Below, piece by piece: positions 12,228 to 25,279 of a DNA stretch of 64,000 nucleotides. Both the position numbers and the translations under genes were made by a program. This DNA is from Balanoglossus misakiensis (lineage: Eukaryota > Hemichordata): NCBI GenBank assembly GCA_040954595.2, contig CM082593.2, positions 8,680,001-8,744,000 of the forward strand, given 5' to 3'. How positions within the stretch are numbered: the stretch's first letter is position 1; each line of letters starts with the position of its first letter. Below the pieces are notes generated by a model. It was not told the origin of the DNA. It searched no databases and was given only the letters and a program-made list of their open reading frames with translations.

Positions 12228-13795
12228 TCGTAAACAAACAACCAGTGTAAAGCAATGGGGGTTGATAGTGATGGAGAGTGTGTTGGCAATCCTAAACAAA
12301 CAACCAGTGTAAAGCAATGGGGGTTGATAGTGATGGAGGGTGTGTTGGCAATCGTAAACAAACAACCAGTGTAAAGCCATGGGGGTTGATAGTGATGGAG
12401 GGTGTGTTGGCAATCGTAAACAAACAACCAGTGTAAAACCATGGGGGTTGATAGTGATGGAGGGTGTGTTGGAAATCGTAAACAAACAACCAGTGTAAAA
12501 CCATGGGGGTTGATAGTGATGGAGGGTGTGTTGGCAATCGTAAACAAACAACCAGTGTAAAGCAATGGGGGTTGATAGTGATGGAGGGTGTGTTGGCAAT
12601 CGTAAACAAACAATCAGTGTAAAACCATGGGGGTTGATAGAGATGGAGGGTGTGTTGGCAATCGTAAACAAACAACCAGTGTAAAGCAATGGGGGTTGAT
12701 AGTGATGGAGGGTGTGTTGGCAATCGTAAACAAACAACCAGTGTAAAGCCATGGGGGTTGATAGTGATGGAGGGTGTGTTGGCAATCCTAAACAAACAAC
12801 CAGTGTAAAGCAATGGGGGTTGATAGTGATGGAGGGTGTGTTGGCAATCGTAAACAAACAACCAGTGTAAAGCAATGGGGGTTGATAGTGATGGAGGGTG
12901 TGTTGGCAATCGTAAACAAACAACCAGTGTAAAGCAATGGGGGTTGATAGTGATGGAGGGTGTGTTGGAAATCGTAAACAAACAACCAGTGTAAAGCAAT
13001 GGGGGTTGATAGTGATGGAGGGTGTGTTGGCAATCGTCAACAAACAACCAGTGTAAAGCAATGGGGGTTGATAGTGATGGAGGGTGTGTTGGCAATCGTA
13101 AACAAACAACCAGTGTAAAACCATGGGGGTTGATAGTGATGGAGGGTGTGTTGGCAATCGTAAACAAACAACCAGTGTAAAGCAATGGGGGTTGATAGTG
13201 ATGGAGGGTGTGTTGGCAATCGTAAACAAACAACCAGTGTAAAGCCATGGGGGTTAATAGTGATGGAGGGTGTGTTGGCAATCGTAAACAAACAACCAGT
13301 GTAAAGCCATGGGGGTTGATAGTGATGGAGGGTGTGTTGGCAATCGTAAACAAACAACCAGTGTAAAGCAATGGGGGTTGATAGTGATGGAGGGTGTGTT
13401 GGCAATCGTAAACAAACAACCAGTGTAAAGCCATGGGGGTTGATAGTGATGGAGGGTGTGTTGGCAATCGTAAACAAACAACCAGTGTAAAGCCATGGGG
13501 GTTGATAGTGATGGAGGGTGTGTTGGCAATCGTAAACAAACAACCAGTGTAAAGCCATGGGGGTTGATAGTGATGGAGGGTGTGTTGGCAATCGTAAACA
13601 AACAACCAGTGTAAAGCAATGGGGGTTGATAGTGATGGAGGGTGTGTTGGCAATCGTTAACAAACAACCAGTGTAAAGCAATGGGGGTTGATAGTGATGG
13701 AGGGTGTGTTGGCAATCGTAAACAAACAACTAGTGTAAAGCCATTGGGGTTGATAGTGATGGAGGGTGTGTTGGCAATCGTAAACAAACAACCAG
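12228..13795. repeat. 62-bp minisatellite, array 2 (about 25 copies)
   Basis: Same unit and same orientation as array 1. It is dominated by the GCAATGGGGG and GCCATGGGGG forms and lacks most of the CCTTTGGGG form. The marker units GGAAATCG (about 12968) and GTCAAC (13037) occur in the same order as in array 1 at 9805 and 9874, at an offset of 3163 bp (51 units plus one base), which points to block duplication or exchange between the arrays. Confidence 0.97.
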
Positions 13796-16700
13796 TGTGA
13801 AACCGTGGTGTTCTAATTGATAATGATGGGGGGTGGGGTGGGGGGGGGGGAGGGGGGCGTCACCGATTGCAAATTTTTGTTTCAGGTACTGTAGCTTGAT
13901 TAACCTGCAGTATTAAAATGCTGCATCATAATGTATTTTATCATTAATAATTGTACTATGCTTGTGTTAATTAAGTGAACAGTGTTTCACAATCATAAAC
14001 AAATAACCAGTGTGAAACCTAGGTGTTCTAATTGATAATGATGGGGGGGGGGGAGGGGGTGTCTAATTGATACTGATGGGGGGAGGGGGGTGTCAGTGAT
14101 TACAAATTTTTGTTTCAGGTACTGACGTAGCTTGATATGAAAACTTTGAACTAACCTGCAGTATTAAAATGCTGCACCATGATGTGTTTTATCATTAATA
14201 ATTGTACTATGCTTGTGTTAATTAAGTGAACAGTGTTTCACAATCATAAACAAATAACCAGTGTGAAACCAAGGTGTTCTAATTGATAATGATGGGGGGG
14301 GGGGGAGGGGGTGTCTAATTGATACTGATGGGGGGAGGGGGGTGTCAGTGATTACAAATTTTTGTTTCAGGTACTGACGTAGCTTGATATGAAAACTTTG
14401 AACTAACCTGCAGTATTAAAATGCTGCACCATGATGTGTTTTATCATTAATAATTCTACTATGCTTGTGTTAATTAAGTGAACAGTGTTTCACAATCGTA
14501 AACAAACAACCAGTGTATAACCAAGGTGTTCTAATTGATAATGATGGGGGGGGGGGGGGAGGGGGATGTCTAATTGATACTGATGGGGGGAGGGGGGTGT
14601 CAGTGATTACAAATTTTTGTTTCAGGTACTGACGTAGCTTGATATGAAAACTTTGAACTATTACCTGCAGTATTAAAATGCTGCACCATGATGTGTTTTA
14701 TCATTAATAATTCTACTATGCTTGTGTTAATTAAGTGAACAGTGTTTCACGATCGTAAACAAATAACCAGTGTGAAACCAAGGTGTTCTAATTGATAATG
14801 ATGGGGGGGGGGGGGGGTGTCAGCGATTGCAAATTTTTGTTTCAGGTACTGACGCAGCTTGATATGAAAACTTTGAACTAACCTGCAGTATTAAAATGCT
14901 GCACCATGATGTGTTTTATCATTAATAATTCTACTATGCTTGTGTTAATTAAGTGAACAGTGTTTCACGATCGTAAACAAACAACCAGTGTATAACCAAG
15001 GTGTTCTAATTGATCATGATGGGGGGAGGGGGTTGTCAGCGATTGCAAATTTTTGTTTCAGGTACTGACGTAGCTTGATATGAAAACTTTGAACTAACCT
15101 GCAGTATTAAAATGCTGCACCATGATGTGTTTTATCATTAATAATTCTACTATGCTTGTGTTATTTAGTGAACAGTGTTTCACAATCGTAAACAAACAAC
15201 CAGTGTATAACCAAGGTGTTCTAATTGATCATGATTGGGGGAGGAGGTTGTCAGCGATTGCAAATTTTTGTTTCAGGTACTGACGTAGCTTGATATGAAA
15301 ACTTTGAACTAACCTGCAGTATTAAAATGCTGCACCATGATGTGTTTTATCATTAATAATTCTACTATGCTTGTGTTAATTAAGTGAACAGTGTTTCACA
15401 ATCGTAAACAAACAACCAGTGTATAACCAAGGTGTTCTAATTGATAATGATGGGGGGGGGGGGGGGGGAGGGGGATGTCTAATTGATACTGATGGGGGGA
15501 GGGGGGTGTCAGTGATTACAAATTTTTGTTTCAGGTACTGACGTAGCTTGATATGAAAACTTTGAACTAACCTGCAGTATTAAAATGCTGCACCATGATG
15601 TGTTTTATCATTAATAATTCTACTATGCTTGTGTTATTTAGTGAACAGTGTTTCACAATCGTAAACAAACAACCAGTGTATAACCAAGGTGTTCTAATTG
15701 ATAATGATGGGGGGGGGGGAGGGGGATGTCTAATTGATACTGATGGGGGGAGGGGGGTGTCAGTGATTACAAATTTTTGTTTCAGGTACTGACGTAGCTT
15801 GATATGAAAACTTTGAACTAACCTGCAGTATTAAAATGCTGCACCATGATGTGTTTTATCATTAATAATTCTACTATGCTTGTGTTAATTAAGTGAACAG
15901 TGTTTCACAATCGTAAACAAACAACCAGTGTATAACCAAGGTGTTCTAATTGATAATGATGGGGGGGGGGGGGAGGGGGATGTCTAATTGATACTGATGG
16001 GGGGAGGGGGGTGTCAGTGATTACAAATTTTTGTTTCAGGTACTGACGTAGCTTGATATGAAAACTTTGAACTATTACCTGCAGTATTAAATGCTGCACC
16101 ATGATGTGTTTTATCATTAATAATTCTACTATGCTTGTGTTAATTAAGTGAACAGTGTTTCACGATCGTAAACAAATAACCAGTGTGAAACCAAGGTGTT
16201 CTAATTGATAATGATGGGGGGGGGGGGGGTGTCAGCGATTCATAATGATGGGGGTGGGGGGTGTCAGTAATTACAAATTTTTGTTTCAGGTACTGTAGCT
16301 TGATATGAAAACTTTGAACTAACCTGCAGTATTAAAATGCTGCACCATGATGTGTTTTATCATTAATAATTCTACTATGCTTGTGTTAATTAAGTGAACA
16401 GTGTTTCACGATCGTAAACAAAGAACCAGTTTACAACCAAGGTGTTCTAATTGATAATGAGGGGGGGGGGAGGGGGTGCCTAATTGATAATGATGGGGGG
16501 AGGGGGTGTCTAATTGATAATAATGGGGGTTGGGGGGGTGTCAGTGATTACAAATTTTTGTTTCAGGAACTGTAGCTTGATATGAAGTTTTTGAACTATT
16601 ACCTGCAGTATTAAAATGCTGCACCATGATGTGTTTTATCATTAATAATTCTACTATGCTTGTGTTAATTAAGTGAACAGTGTTTCACGATCGTAAACAA

Positions 16701-16860
16701 ATAACCAGTGTGAAACCAAGGTGTTCTAATTGATAATGATGGGGGCAGGGGGGGGGGGGGTGTCAGCGATTCATAATGATGGGGGTGGGGGGTGTCAGTA
16801 ATTACAAATTTTTGTTTCAGGTACTCACGTAGCTTGATATGAAAACTTTGAACTAACGTT
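13796..16860. repeat. 215-280 bp G-rich satellite (about 12 tandem copies)
   Basis: Each unit contains, in order: AACAGTGTTTCAC.ATCGTAA, ACAA(A/C/T)AACCAGTGT, AAGGTGTTCTAATTGATAAT, a poly-G/GGGAGGGGG tract, often a second TAATTGATACTGATGGGG tract, GTGTCAG.GATTACAAATTT, TTGTTTCAGGTACTG, TTTGAACTAACCTGCAGTAT, CTGCACCATGATGTG, and TATCATTAATAATTCTACTA. The anchors AACAGTGTTTCAC lie at about 13979, 14229, 14481, 14737, 14956, 15171, 15386, 15646, 15896, 16151, 16398 and 16677, so the period varies with the number and length of the G-rich sub-repeats. Its first part matches the 62-bp unit, so the two families are related. No coding potential is credible. Confidence 0.95.
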
Positions 16861-18159
16861 TTTTCCAGACAGTGTTTGCATTGAATCGGTTATTGTGATA
16901 ACAGTTGTGTCTCAAATTCATGATTTCATTCCAGAAAATAATATGATTAAACATTGCATTATATATAACATTTATTTTCCAGATGTGTACTTGTATGTAA
17001 TTGTGTTTTAATACCAACCAGTCAGTTTCACCAACAGCTCATTGTCTTCCCCCCTTTTCATCAGTGAAGTGAGCCATCGTTTGTAAATTGGAAAGCAATT
17101 TACATAACATTTATAGGTTTGTTTGTTTTGGAAATTTCAGTAATTTAGTAAATGAACATTCAGAATTACTGGTGTCTAATGTCAGCTATGCGTAAAAAAA
17201 TTACTATTTGAAATTTTAATGGTATAATATTCTTAGACTTGAAAATTTACATACTGATAATAATAATTATATAATTTTTAAGAATATAATACAATCACCT
17301 CAGCTAGATTAATAAACTAGTGACTTTGTAGAATGCTGTTGGTTGATAGTTTCTGATTTTCATGGGTCATTCAATATTTTGATTTTATTCCTGTAAATGT
17401 TGGTGATGGTGGTGGCAGTTTTGATGTTAATTGTTATTACTAATTGTTATGGTGATGGCATTGATGGTTGTACTGATGTTGATGGCGGTTGTGATGATGA
17501 TGATTTGTAATTATAAATGAGAACTGTGCAGACGATGATGATGATGAAAACATAAATAAGAAAAGTGTTGTTTTTTCATAAACCCACAGCCATGGAACTT
17601 TAATATTGTCAAGTAGGCTTTGCTTGAAGGGATAATTTAGTAATTATGTCTGATGATTTTAGGGAATAACTACTGAAAAGTCTATTAATAATTTTGCAGT
17701 TTTTAGCACTGTGTATTTTTCTTAAACCCACATCTCGGCATAAATTGTGATGGTGGTTTTCTAGTGAGGAGGTAAAACTAGTGAATGGTATAGTTTAGCA
17801 ATTACAGTGTACATAATATATAGACAGGTGATAATTAAGGGAATAATTTTAATTGGTAGAATTTTTAGTCCCCCATGTGTCATTGACACTGATTAGTTAA
17901 CTGAGTACCGGTCCATGTTTCTCCAGTAGAAATAGAAATAGTGTCACATTTTGTAAGTCTATTGGGTAAATAAATAAGTTTATCAGATCCTAGAGTTTTA
18001 CAATGGTAAATGTGTGTCAGCTAGCTAACTACCCACCAGATGAAACGTGCAAAGTACACGATGTATTAGTATACCATAGGTAACCTTAAACTCAACCAGT
18101 CTATGATAATAAATTAATATTTAAATTACTATTTATTATTTGTTGCAGGTGTAGGGGTT
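16861..18159. other. Non-coding spacer between satellites
   Basis: AT-rich sequence without a credible gene. A GTT/GAT-rich microsatellite patch lies at about 17400-17545. Nothing else is recognised. Confidence 0.5.
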
Positions 18160-18715
18160 TGTAAGCAGCCAAGCTGAAGTCCTAAGCAGTCAGTTATAAT
18201 TGTCTATTTACACATTTTTGTTCTCATTAGTTACAGATTTCCATGATGCAAAATATCCTTCAGTCCAGACGACAAACCGGTAACCAGGTGACATGATTCC
18301 TGTGGTGTGAGTATGCAAATTAAGTTTGTGTAACCAGCCATTAAAGTACATTCAATCCCTAAACCACAACGAAAATCTGAATGTCACAAAAAGCCAAGAT
18401 CTCTGGCTTGCAGTCATGTGACATCTTTGTGTCGCTTGTGTTTTCCTGGACACTTTGCACTAGTCGCCTTGAAACCAAAAACAACTGAGCACACAAAAAG
18501 AAATAATTATGGATTGGAGCCAAGTTGAAGTTCATAGCAGTCAGTGATAATTGTCTATTTACACAATTTTTCTCATTAGTTTCAGATTTCCATGATGCAA
18601 AATATCCTCCAGTCCAGATGCCAAGTTGGTAACAAGGTAACATGATTCCTGTGGTGTGAGTATGCAAATTAAATTTGTATGATCAACCAGCCGTTGGAGT
18701 ACATTACATTCATGA
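18160..18715. repeat. Diverged direct duplication (~200 bp, spaced ~350 bp)
   Basis: The segments at about 18160-18360 and 18510-18712 share AAGTCCTAAGCAGTCAGTTA-like text, AATTGTCTATTTACACA, CAGATTTCCATGATGCAAAA and ATGATTCCTGTGGTGTGAGT in the same order. They form the left margin of the ~275-bp satellite and are probably early or degenerate members of the same expansion. Confidence 0.75.
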
Positions 18716-21700
18716 AGACAGATCATCTCTGTCCATAGATACATTTTACCATTGAGCTGTTTGACACAGAAATACTTATTGGCATATTTTTCTTTTTTGC
18801 AGAAAGGGGTATCTGGCTGTTGATCAACCTCTACCAAACTAGATGTACCGGTATATGCATGCCTGTAAAGCAGACAAGTAGTTTCCAAGGGTAACATAAG
18901 ATAATTCTTGTTCTTCTAAAGATTTCTTGGACCCCACGGATGACAGCAAAGAATTTAATTGCTCATTTTGGATGGCAGTGTGTGACTTATTGTATTGTCC
19001 AGCTAGGAGATTATCCATACATTTTACTGCCATGTTTTTTGACACTAAAATTCATTGTCATATTATCCATTTTTGCAGATAATGGTTTCTCTCTGATGAT
19101 CCAACATTGATCTGTCGAATTAGATGTGTGTATATGCCTGTATTGCAGCCAAGTGGTGTCCGAGGGTAACATAAGATAATTCTTGTTCTTCTCAAGATTT
19201 CTTGGACTCCACGGATGACAGCAAAGAATTTAATTGCTCATTTTGGATGGCAGTGTATGACTTATTGTATTGTCCAGCTAGGAGATTATCCATACATTTT
19301 ACTGCCATGTTTTTTGACACTAAAATTCATTGTCATATTATCCATTTTTGCAGATAATGGTTTTTCTCTGATGATCCAACATTGATCTGTCGAACTAGAT
19401 GTGTGTATATGCCTGTATTGCAGCCAAGTGGTGTCCGAGGGTAACATAAGATAATTCTTGTTCTTCTAAAGATTTCTTGGACCCCACGGATGACAGCAAA
19501 GAATTTAATTGCTCATTTTGGATGGCAGTGTATGACTTATTGTATTGTCCAGCTAGGAGATTATCCATACATTTTACTGCCATGTTTTTTGACACTAAAA
19601 TTCATAGTCATATTATCCATTTTTGCAGATAATGGTTTCTCTCTGATGATCCAACATTGATCTGTCGAACTAGATGTGTGTATATGCCTGTATTGCAGCC
19701 AAGTGGTGTCCGAGGGTAACATAAGATAATTCTTGTTCTTCTAAAGATTTCTTGGACCCCATGGATGACAGCATAGAATTTAATTGCTTATTTTGGACGG
19801 CCTTGTATAATTGTATTGTCCATAAAGATAGATCATCTCTGTCCATAGATACATTTCACTTTTGTGCTGTTTGAGACAGAAATAGTTATTGTCATATTTT
19901 CTATTTTTGCAGATATGGTTTCTCTCTGGTGATCAACAACGATCTGTCGAACTGGATGTGTGTATATGCCTGTATTGCAGCCAAGTGGTGTCTGAGGGTA
20001 ACATAAGATAATTCTTGTTCTTCTAAAGATTTCTTGGACCCCATGGATGACAGCATAGAATTTAATTGCTCATTTTGGATGGCAGTGTGTGACTTATTGT
20101 ATTGTCCAGCTAGGAGATTATCCATACATTTTACTGTCATGTTTTTTGACACTAAAATTCTTTGTCATATTTTCCATTTTTGCAGATAATGGTTTCTCTC
20201 TGATGATCCAACATTGATCTGTCGATCTAGATGTGTGTACATGCCTGTATTGCAGCCAATTGGTGTCCGAGGGTAACATATTAAGATAATTCTTTTTCTT
20301 CTAAAGATTTCTTGGACCCCATGGATGACAGCAAAGAATTTAATTGCTCATTTTGGATGGCAGTGTGTGACTTATTGTATTGTCCAGCTAGGAGATTATC
20401 CATACATTTTACTGTCATGTTTTTTGACACTAAAATTCTTTGTCATATTTTCCATTTTTGCAGATAATGGTTTCTCTCTGATGATCCAACATTGATCTGT
20501 CGATCTAGATGTGTGTACATGCCTGTATTGCAGCCAATTGGTGTCCGAGGGTAACATAAGATAATTCTTGTTCTTCTCAAGATTTCTTGGACCCCACGGA
20601 TGACAGCAAAGAATTTAATTGCTCATTTTGGATGGCAGTGTATGACTTATTGTATTGTCCAGCTAGGAGATTATCCATACATTTTACTGCCATGTTTTTT
20701 GACACTAAAATTCATTGTCATATTATCCATTTTTGCAGATAATGGTTTCTCTCTGATGATCCAACATTGATCTGTCGAACTAGATGTGTGTATATGCCTG
20801 TATTGCAGCCAAGTGGTGTCCGAGGGTAACATAAGATAATTCTTGTTCTTCTCAAGATTTCTTGGACCCCACGGATGACAGCAAAGAATTTAATTGCTCA
20901 TTTTGGATGGCAGTGTATGACTTATTGTATTGTCCAGCTAGGAGATTATCCATACATTTTACTGCCATGTTTTTTGACACTAAAATTCATTGTCATATTA
21001 TCCATTTTTGCAGATAATGGTTTCTCTCTGATGATCCAACATTGATCTGTCGATCTAGATGTGTGTACATGCCTGTATTGCAGCCAATTGGTGTCCGAGG
21101 GTAACATAAGATAATTCTTGTTCTTCTCAAGATTTCTTGGACCCCACGGATGACAGCAAAGAATTTAATTGCTCATTTTGGATGGCAGTGTATGACTTAT
21201 TGTATTGTCCAGCTAGGAGATTATCCATACATTTTACTGCCATGTTTTTTGACACTAAAATTCATTGTCATATTATCCATTTTTGCAGATAATGGTTTCT
21301 CTCTGATGATCCAACATTGATCTGTCGATCTAGATGTGTGTACATGCCTGTATTGCAGCCAATTGGTGTCCGAGGGTAACATAAGATAATTCTTGTTCTT
21401 CTCAAGATTTCTTGGACCCCACGGATGACAGCAAAGAATTTAATTGCTCATTTTGGATGGCAGTGTATGACTTATTGTATTGTCCAGCTAGGAGATTATC
21501 CATACATTTTACTGCCATGTTTTTTGACACTAAAATTCATTGTCATATTATCCATTTTTGCAGATAATGGTTTCTCTCTGATGATCCAACATTGATCTGT
21601 CGATCTAGATGTGTGTACATGCCTGTATTGCAGCCAATTGGTGTCCGAGGGTAACATAAGATAATTCTTGTTCTTCTCAAGATTTCTTGGACCCCACGGA

Positions 21701-22790
21701 TGACAGCAAAGAATTTAATTGCTCATTTTGGATGGCAGTGTATGACTTATTGTATTGTCCAGCTAGGAGATTATCCATACATTTTACTGCCATGTTTTTT
21801 GACACTAAAATTCATTGTCATATTATCCATTTTTGCAGATAATGGTTTCTCTCTGATGATCCAACATTGATCTGTCGAACTAGATGTGTGTATATGCCTG
21901 TATTGCAGCCAAGTGGTGTCCGAGGGTAACATAAGATAATTCTTGTTCTTCTAAAGATTTCTTGGACCCCATGGATGACAGCATAGAATTTAATTGCTTA
22001 TTTTGGACGGCCTTGTATAATTGTATTGTCCATAAAGATAGATCATCTCTGTCCATAGATACATTTCACTTTTGTGCTGTTTGAGACAGAAATAGTTATT
22101 GTCATATTTTCTATTTTTGCAGATATGGTTTCTCTCTGGTGATCAACAACGATCTGTCGAACTGGATGTGTGTATATGCCTGTATTGCAGCCAAGTGGTG
22201 TCTGAGGGTAACATAAGATAATTCTTGTTCTTCTAAAGATTTCTTGGACCCCATGGATGACAGCATAGAATTTAATTGCTCATTTTGGATGGCAGTGTGT
22301 GACTTATTGTATTGTCCAGCTAGGAGATTATCCATACATTTTACTGTCATGTTTTTTGACACTAAAATTCTTTGTCATATTTTCCATTTTTGCAGATAAT
22401 GGTTTCTCTCTGATGATCCAACATTGATCTGTCGATCTAGATGTGTGTATATGCCTGTATTGCAGCCAAGTGGTGTCCAAGGGTAACATAAGATAATTCT
22501 TGTTGATCTCAAGATTTTATAGACCCCATGGATGACAGCAAATAATTGAATTGCTCATTTTGGAGGGCCTTGTATGACCTTTGATGTATTGTATTGTCCA
22601 TGAAGACAGAAGATCATCTCTGTCCATAGATACATTTCACTGTTGTGCTCTTTGACACAGAAATAGTTATTGACATACTTTTCATTTTTGCAGATAACAG
22701 TGTCCCTCTGATGAGTAATGTCTACCAACGTAGATCTGTGCATGCTTGTAATGCCGCCAAGCACTTCAAAGGTAACCTAGCATTAAACAT
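18716..22790. repeat. ~275-bp satellite (about 14 copies) with a 2.2-kb higher-order duplication
   Basis: Units recur with GGGTAACATAAGATAATTCT at about 18890, 19166, 19440, 19718, 19999, 20273, 20550, 20826, 21100, 21376, 21652, 21926, 22207 and 22483, a period of about 275 bp. Most copies carry GATTTCTTGGACCCCACGGA and TTTAATTGCTCATTTTGG, then TGTCCAGCTAGGAGATTATC, ATTTTTGCAGATAATGG and GATGATCCAACATTGATCTG. A second unit type (at 18716, 19830, 22040 and 22604) contains AGATCATCTCTGTCCATAGA. The minus-strand frame of about 66-83 codons in many copies is not under coding constraint: the CTTCTCAAG variant introduces a stop and most other differences are non-synonymous. Confidence 0.93.
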
Positions 22791-22857
22791 AGGGGCCACT
22801 GATAATAAAAGTTGATGCATTCCTTCATTTTACTTGATAACGAACCCCTCCCCTGAC

Positions 22858-22879
22858 CCCCCCCCCCCCCCCCCCCCCC
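22858..22879. repeat. Poly-C tract
   Basis: An uninterrupted run of about 21 C residues just outside the ~275-bp satellite. It is a minus-strand G run with quadruplex potential and likely length error in assembly. Confidence 0.9.
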
Positions 22880-24690
22880 GCCCTGAAATGCCCCTATACA
22901 CATCCGTATAATATAAAAACACTGTGTGTTTCAGTAGGAATAAATATTCATCCAGCAATTAATGCATGATGAACTGGGTTCGATTTTATAGCATTTATGC
23001 CCAAGTTGAGCTGGCGTTTCTACTTCTTCATAATCGCTATACAGAGAGGAGTCAACACCGTACAAGGGATACTGCAACTGATGTCAAATCCATCCTATTA
23101 CTTTCTGTTCCAATATGCATTCAACCAGTTGATTGCCTGTTCAAAAAGAGCAGTTTCTTTAACTCTTACTTTCGCTGACTTCAACTCACTCTTTTGACGG
23201 GGGCTTATCTTCATTTAGTAGAGTTTTAAGGGAGTGTCACACCAGACAAAAATACAAAAATGGGGCCCAAATGTCTTCTACCATTCAACCCACTGTGATC
23301 TATTGCATGACGTACGTTGCTTGACTTCACCATGCGTACATGTCACTGCATGGCTCTATACACTCAATTAAAAAATAAAATATCTTTTGTAATCCATATG
23401 CCTCAATTCTTGTTTTACTCCATGGCCCTGCGATAAATTCACAGCAATTTATTTTGCAATTTGATCCAGTATGGCCACCAGACAGCCATTTTAAAACCAT
23501 ATGCATAGAGCCGTTAGTCAGACATGCTTCACCGACTTCAGTATTAATCAGTGGGGACCAAGTCGTTGACAATGATTTATTACCCAAGGTTGTTAGCTTT
23601 TCAGTTGAATAGTTGTTGTAATATATGTCTGGCTGTCAATGGGCACCCTAACCTGTCCAACCACCATATTACATTGTGATCAAGAAATGACCTGATTGGA
23701 TGTTGTCACATCCTGGGCCCCTTTTTATCCCCTGTTCAGTGTTTGACAGGAGCATATTTTTGTTTCTGTGTGAAAGTTGAATGTCTCTTATTTGCTGTAA
23801 TCAATCAAACAATACAAGGTGAGTGTTATGTCGTCTTTCTGTGCATAGGCAAGAAGAGGATACATGTATGAATGCAGAAGCCCCAGTGAATCGGATGCAG
23901 AGAAGTTTCCTTCCAAGGACAAAATGACTTTCTTTTTACTGACTTTGATTTCATCGTCATGGCAAGAACAGAACTTCTCCCACGGGTTGAAATTGAACAT
24001 TGATCAATCCCTACTTCAGTTATTTGATCCCTATTACAAATTTATTATTCTGATAGCATTTTTTGTAATTGTGTCAGAGAGAGAGAGAGAGGGAGCAGGT
24101 TAAAATTAAATTGTACACTTCAGTATGCGAACACTGCTTTATTACAGTCCTAAATTATCACTATGATTTGTTAAGCATATTAACCTGAAGGTTGTTGAAT
24201 CCTATAGACACCAATAAGCATTGCGCGTAACAAGCACTTAGTGTAAATTTGCGTTAATTGCAGGGGATACAGCAGCCTTCAGGTGTTTACCGTTTAGCTT
24301 TGTAGCGTAATTGCACTCACATATATAAGAACAAAGTAAAGTTAAGATATTAAAGCTAAATGGTAAACAGAATATAAAGGGTTTACAGCATTAGTCCTGT
24401 ATTGATACAGAAAGCAAATATGACATTGAACAGTTAACCACCATTGAATATTGTTTGACTTGCTCTCTCTCTCTATAAACTTGGACGGTCATTTTTCCAT
24501 AATGTACTTGATATAGGCATGATTTACTAGTATTGTACATTTTGAAAGTATGAATTTATAATGTAGAAGAAATATGGTTAATATTGAAGTATGAACATGA
24601 TGTAAATTCAAGGCTATAGAGAATAGACTGCGGAGCTTAATGGATTGGACTGTGGATTTCCATCCATCAGTGTGATACATTGATTTTTAT
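22880..24690. other. Non-coding, no gene recognised
   Basis: Short open frames on both strands lack motifs or splice support. A (GA)n run lies at about 24077-24092 and a (CT)n run at about 24462-24473. Confidence 0.5.
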
Positions 24691-24699
24691 AGCAATATG

Positions 24700-25260
24700 A
24701 GACGAAGAAGTTTGGTTTTTGATGCAAGTGGATCTGTATTGACTGGTAATTTTGAGGGCCCCTTTACCTCTGCTGACCTCATTTGCATATCTAATTCTAG
24801 GCTTACCAGGAGAGCTATAGGTGCAGTTTTTTGGTAGCATGCCCAAGTATGGAACTAAAATTTGATGGTTAGTGTCAAGACCCCCTTGACCTATGTTGAC
24901 CTCATTAAATATGTGCATTCTAATTTTAAACTTACGAGTAGGGTTAAAAATGTAGTTTTCATGAAATTGAATTATTATGGAATGAAAATTTGTTTCCAGA
25001 TTTCAGGACACCATTCACCAATGTTTACCTGATTAATTATGTGCATACCTAATTCAAGGCTGACCAATAGGACTAGAAGGCTGGTTTTTGTTTCGAATAT
25101 ATAGGTTTCGGGTCAAAGATTTTTGACAAAATTTTGAATGACCTTGAGATGACCTTTGACCTAGTTTCTCATACTTGGCATCAAGAGTAGATATTGCCTT
25201 GGCATTTAGAGAGTTATGCATACCTAATTCTACACCAACCAATAGTGATTGGGCCCCAAC
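24700..25260. repeat. Degenerate ~140-150 bp tandem repeat (about four copies)
   Basis: Related phrases recur in order: GACCTCATTTGCATATCTAA, GACCTCATTAAATATGTGCA, CCTGATTAATTATGTGCATA and TAGAGAGTTATGCATACCTA. Each is followed by AATTCTAGGCTTACCA-like text (AATTTTAAACTTACGA, AATTCAAGGCTGACCA, AATTCTACACCAACCA). Divergence is high, so this is an old array. Function is unknown. Confidence 0.7.
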
Positions 25261-25279
25261 AATGCTGTTTGCAGCTTTA

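Noticed and set aside
7083-13787. Minus-strand open frames up to about 600 codons with repeating FTIANTPSITINP-type peptide
   Set aside because: They arise because the 62-bp unit lacks stops on the minus strand in all three frames and 62 is not a multiple of three. All three frames are open at once and overlap, with no start context, splice sites or known domain.
7078-13795. Possible CRISPR array (regular repeats)
   Set aside because: Units are contiguous with no unique spacers, the unit is 62 bp, and the DNA is eukaryotic.
13880-16820. Repeated TTTTTGTTTCAG strings as splice acceptors of a multi-exon gene
   Set aside because: They are part of the satellite unit, followed by non-conserved, stop-rich sequence in each copy.
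18839-22362. Repeated minus-strand frame beginning MSKNMAVKCMDNLLAGQY
   Set aside because: It looks protein-like, but copies with CTTCTCAAG carry a TGA, and most differences between copies are amino-acid changing, so there is no coding constraint.
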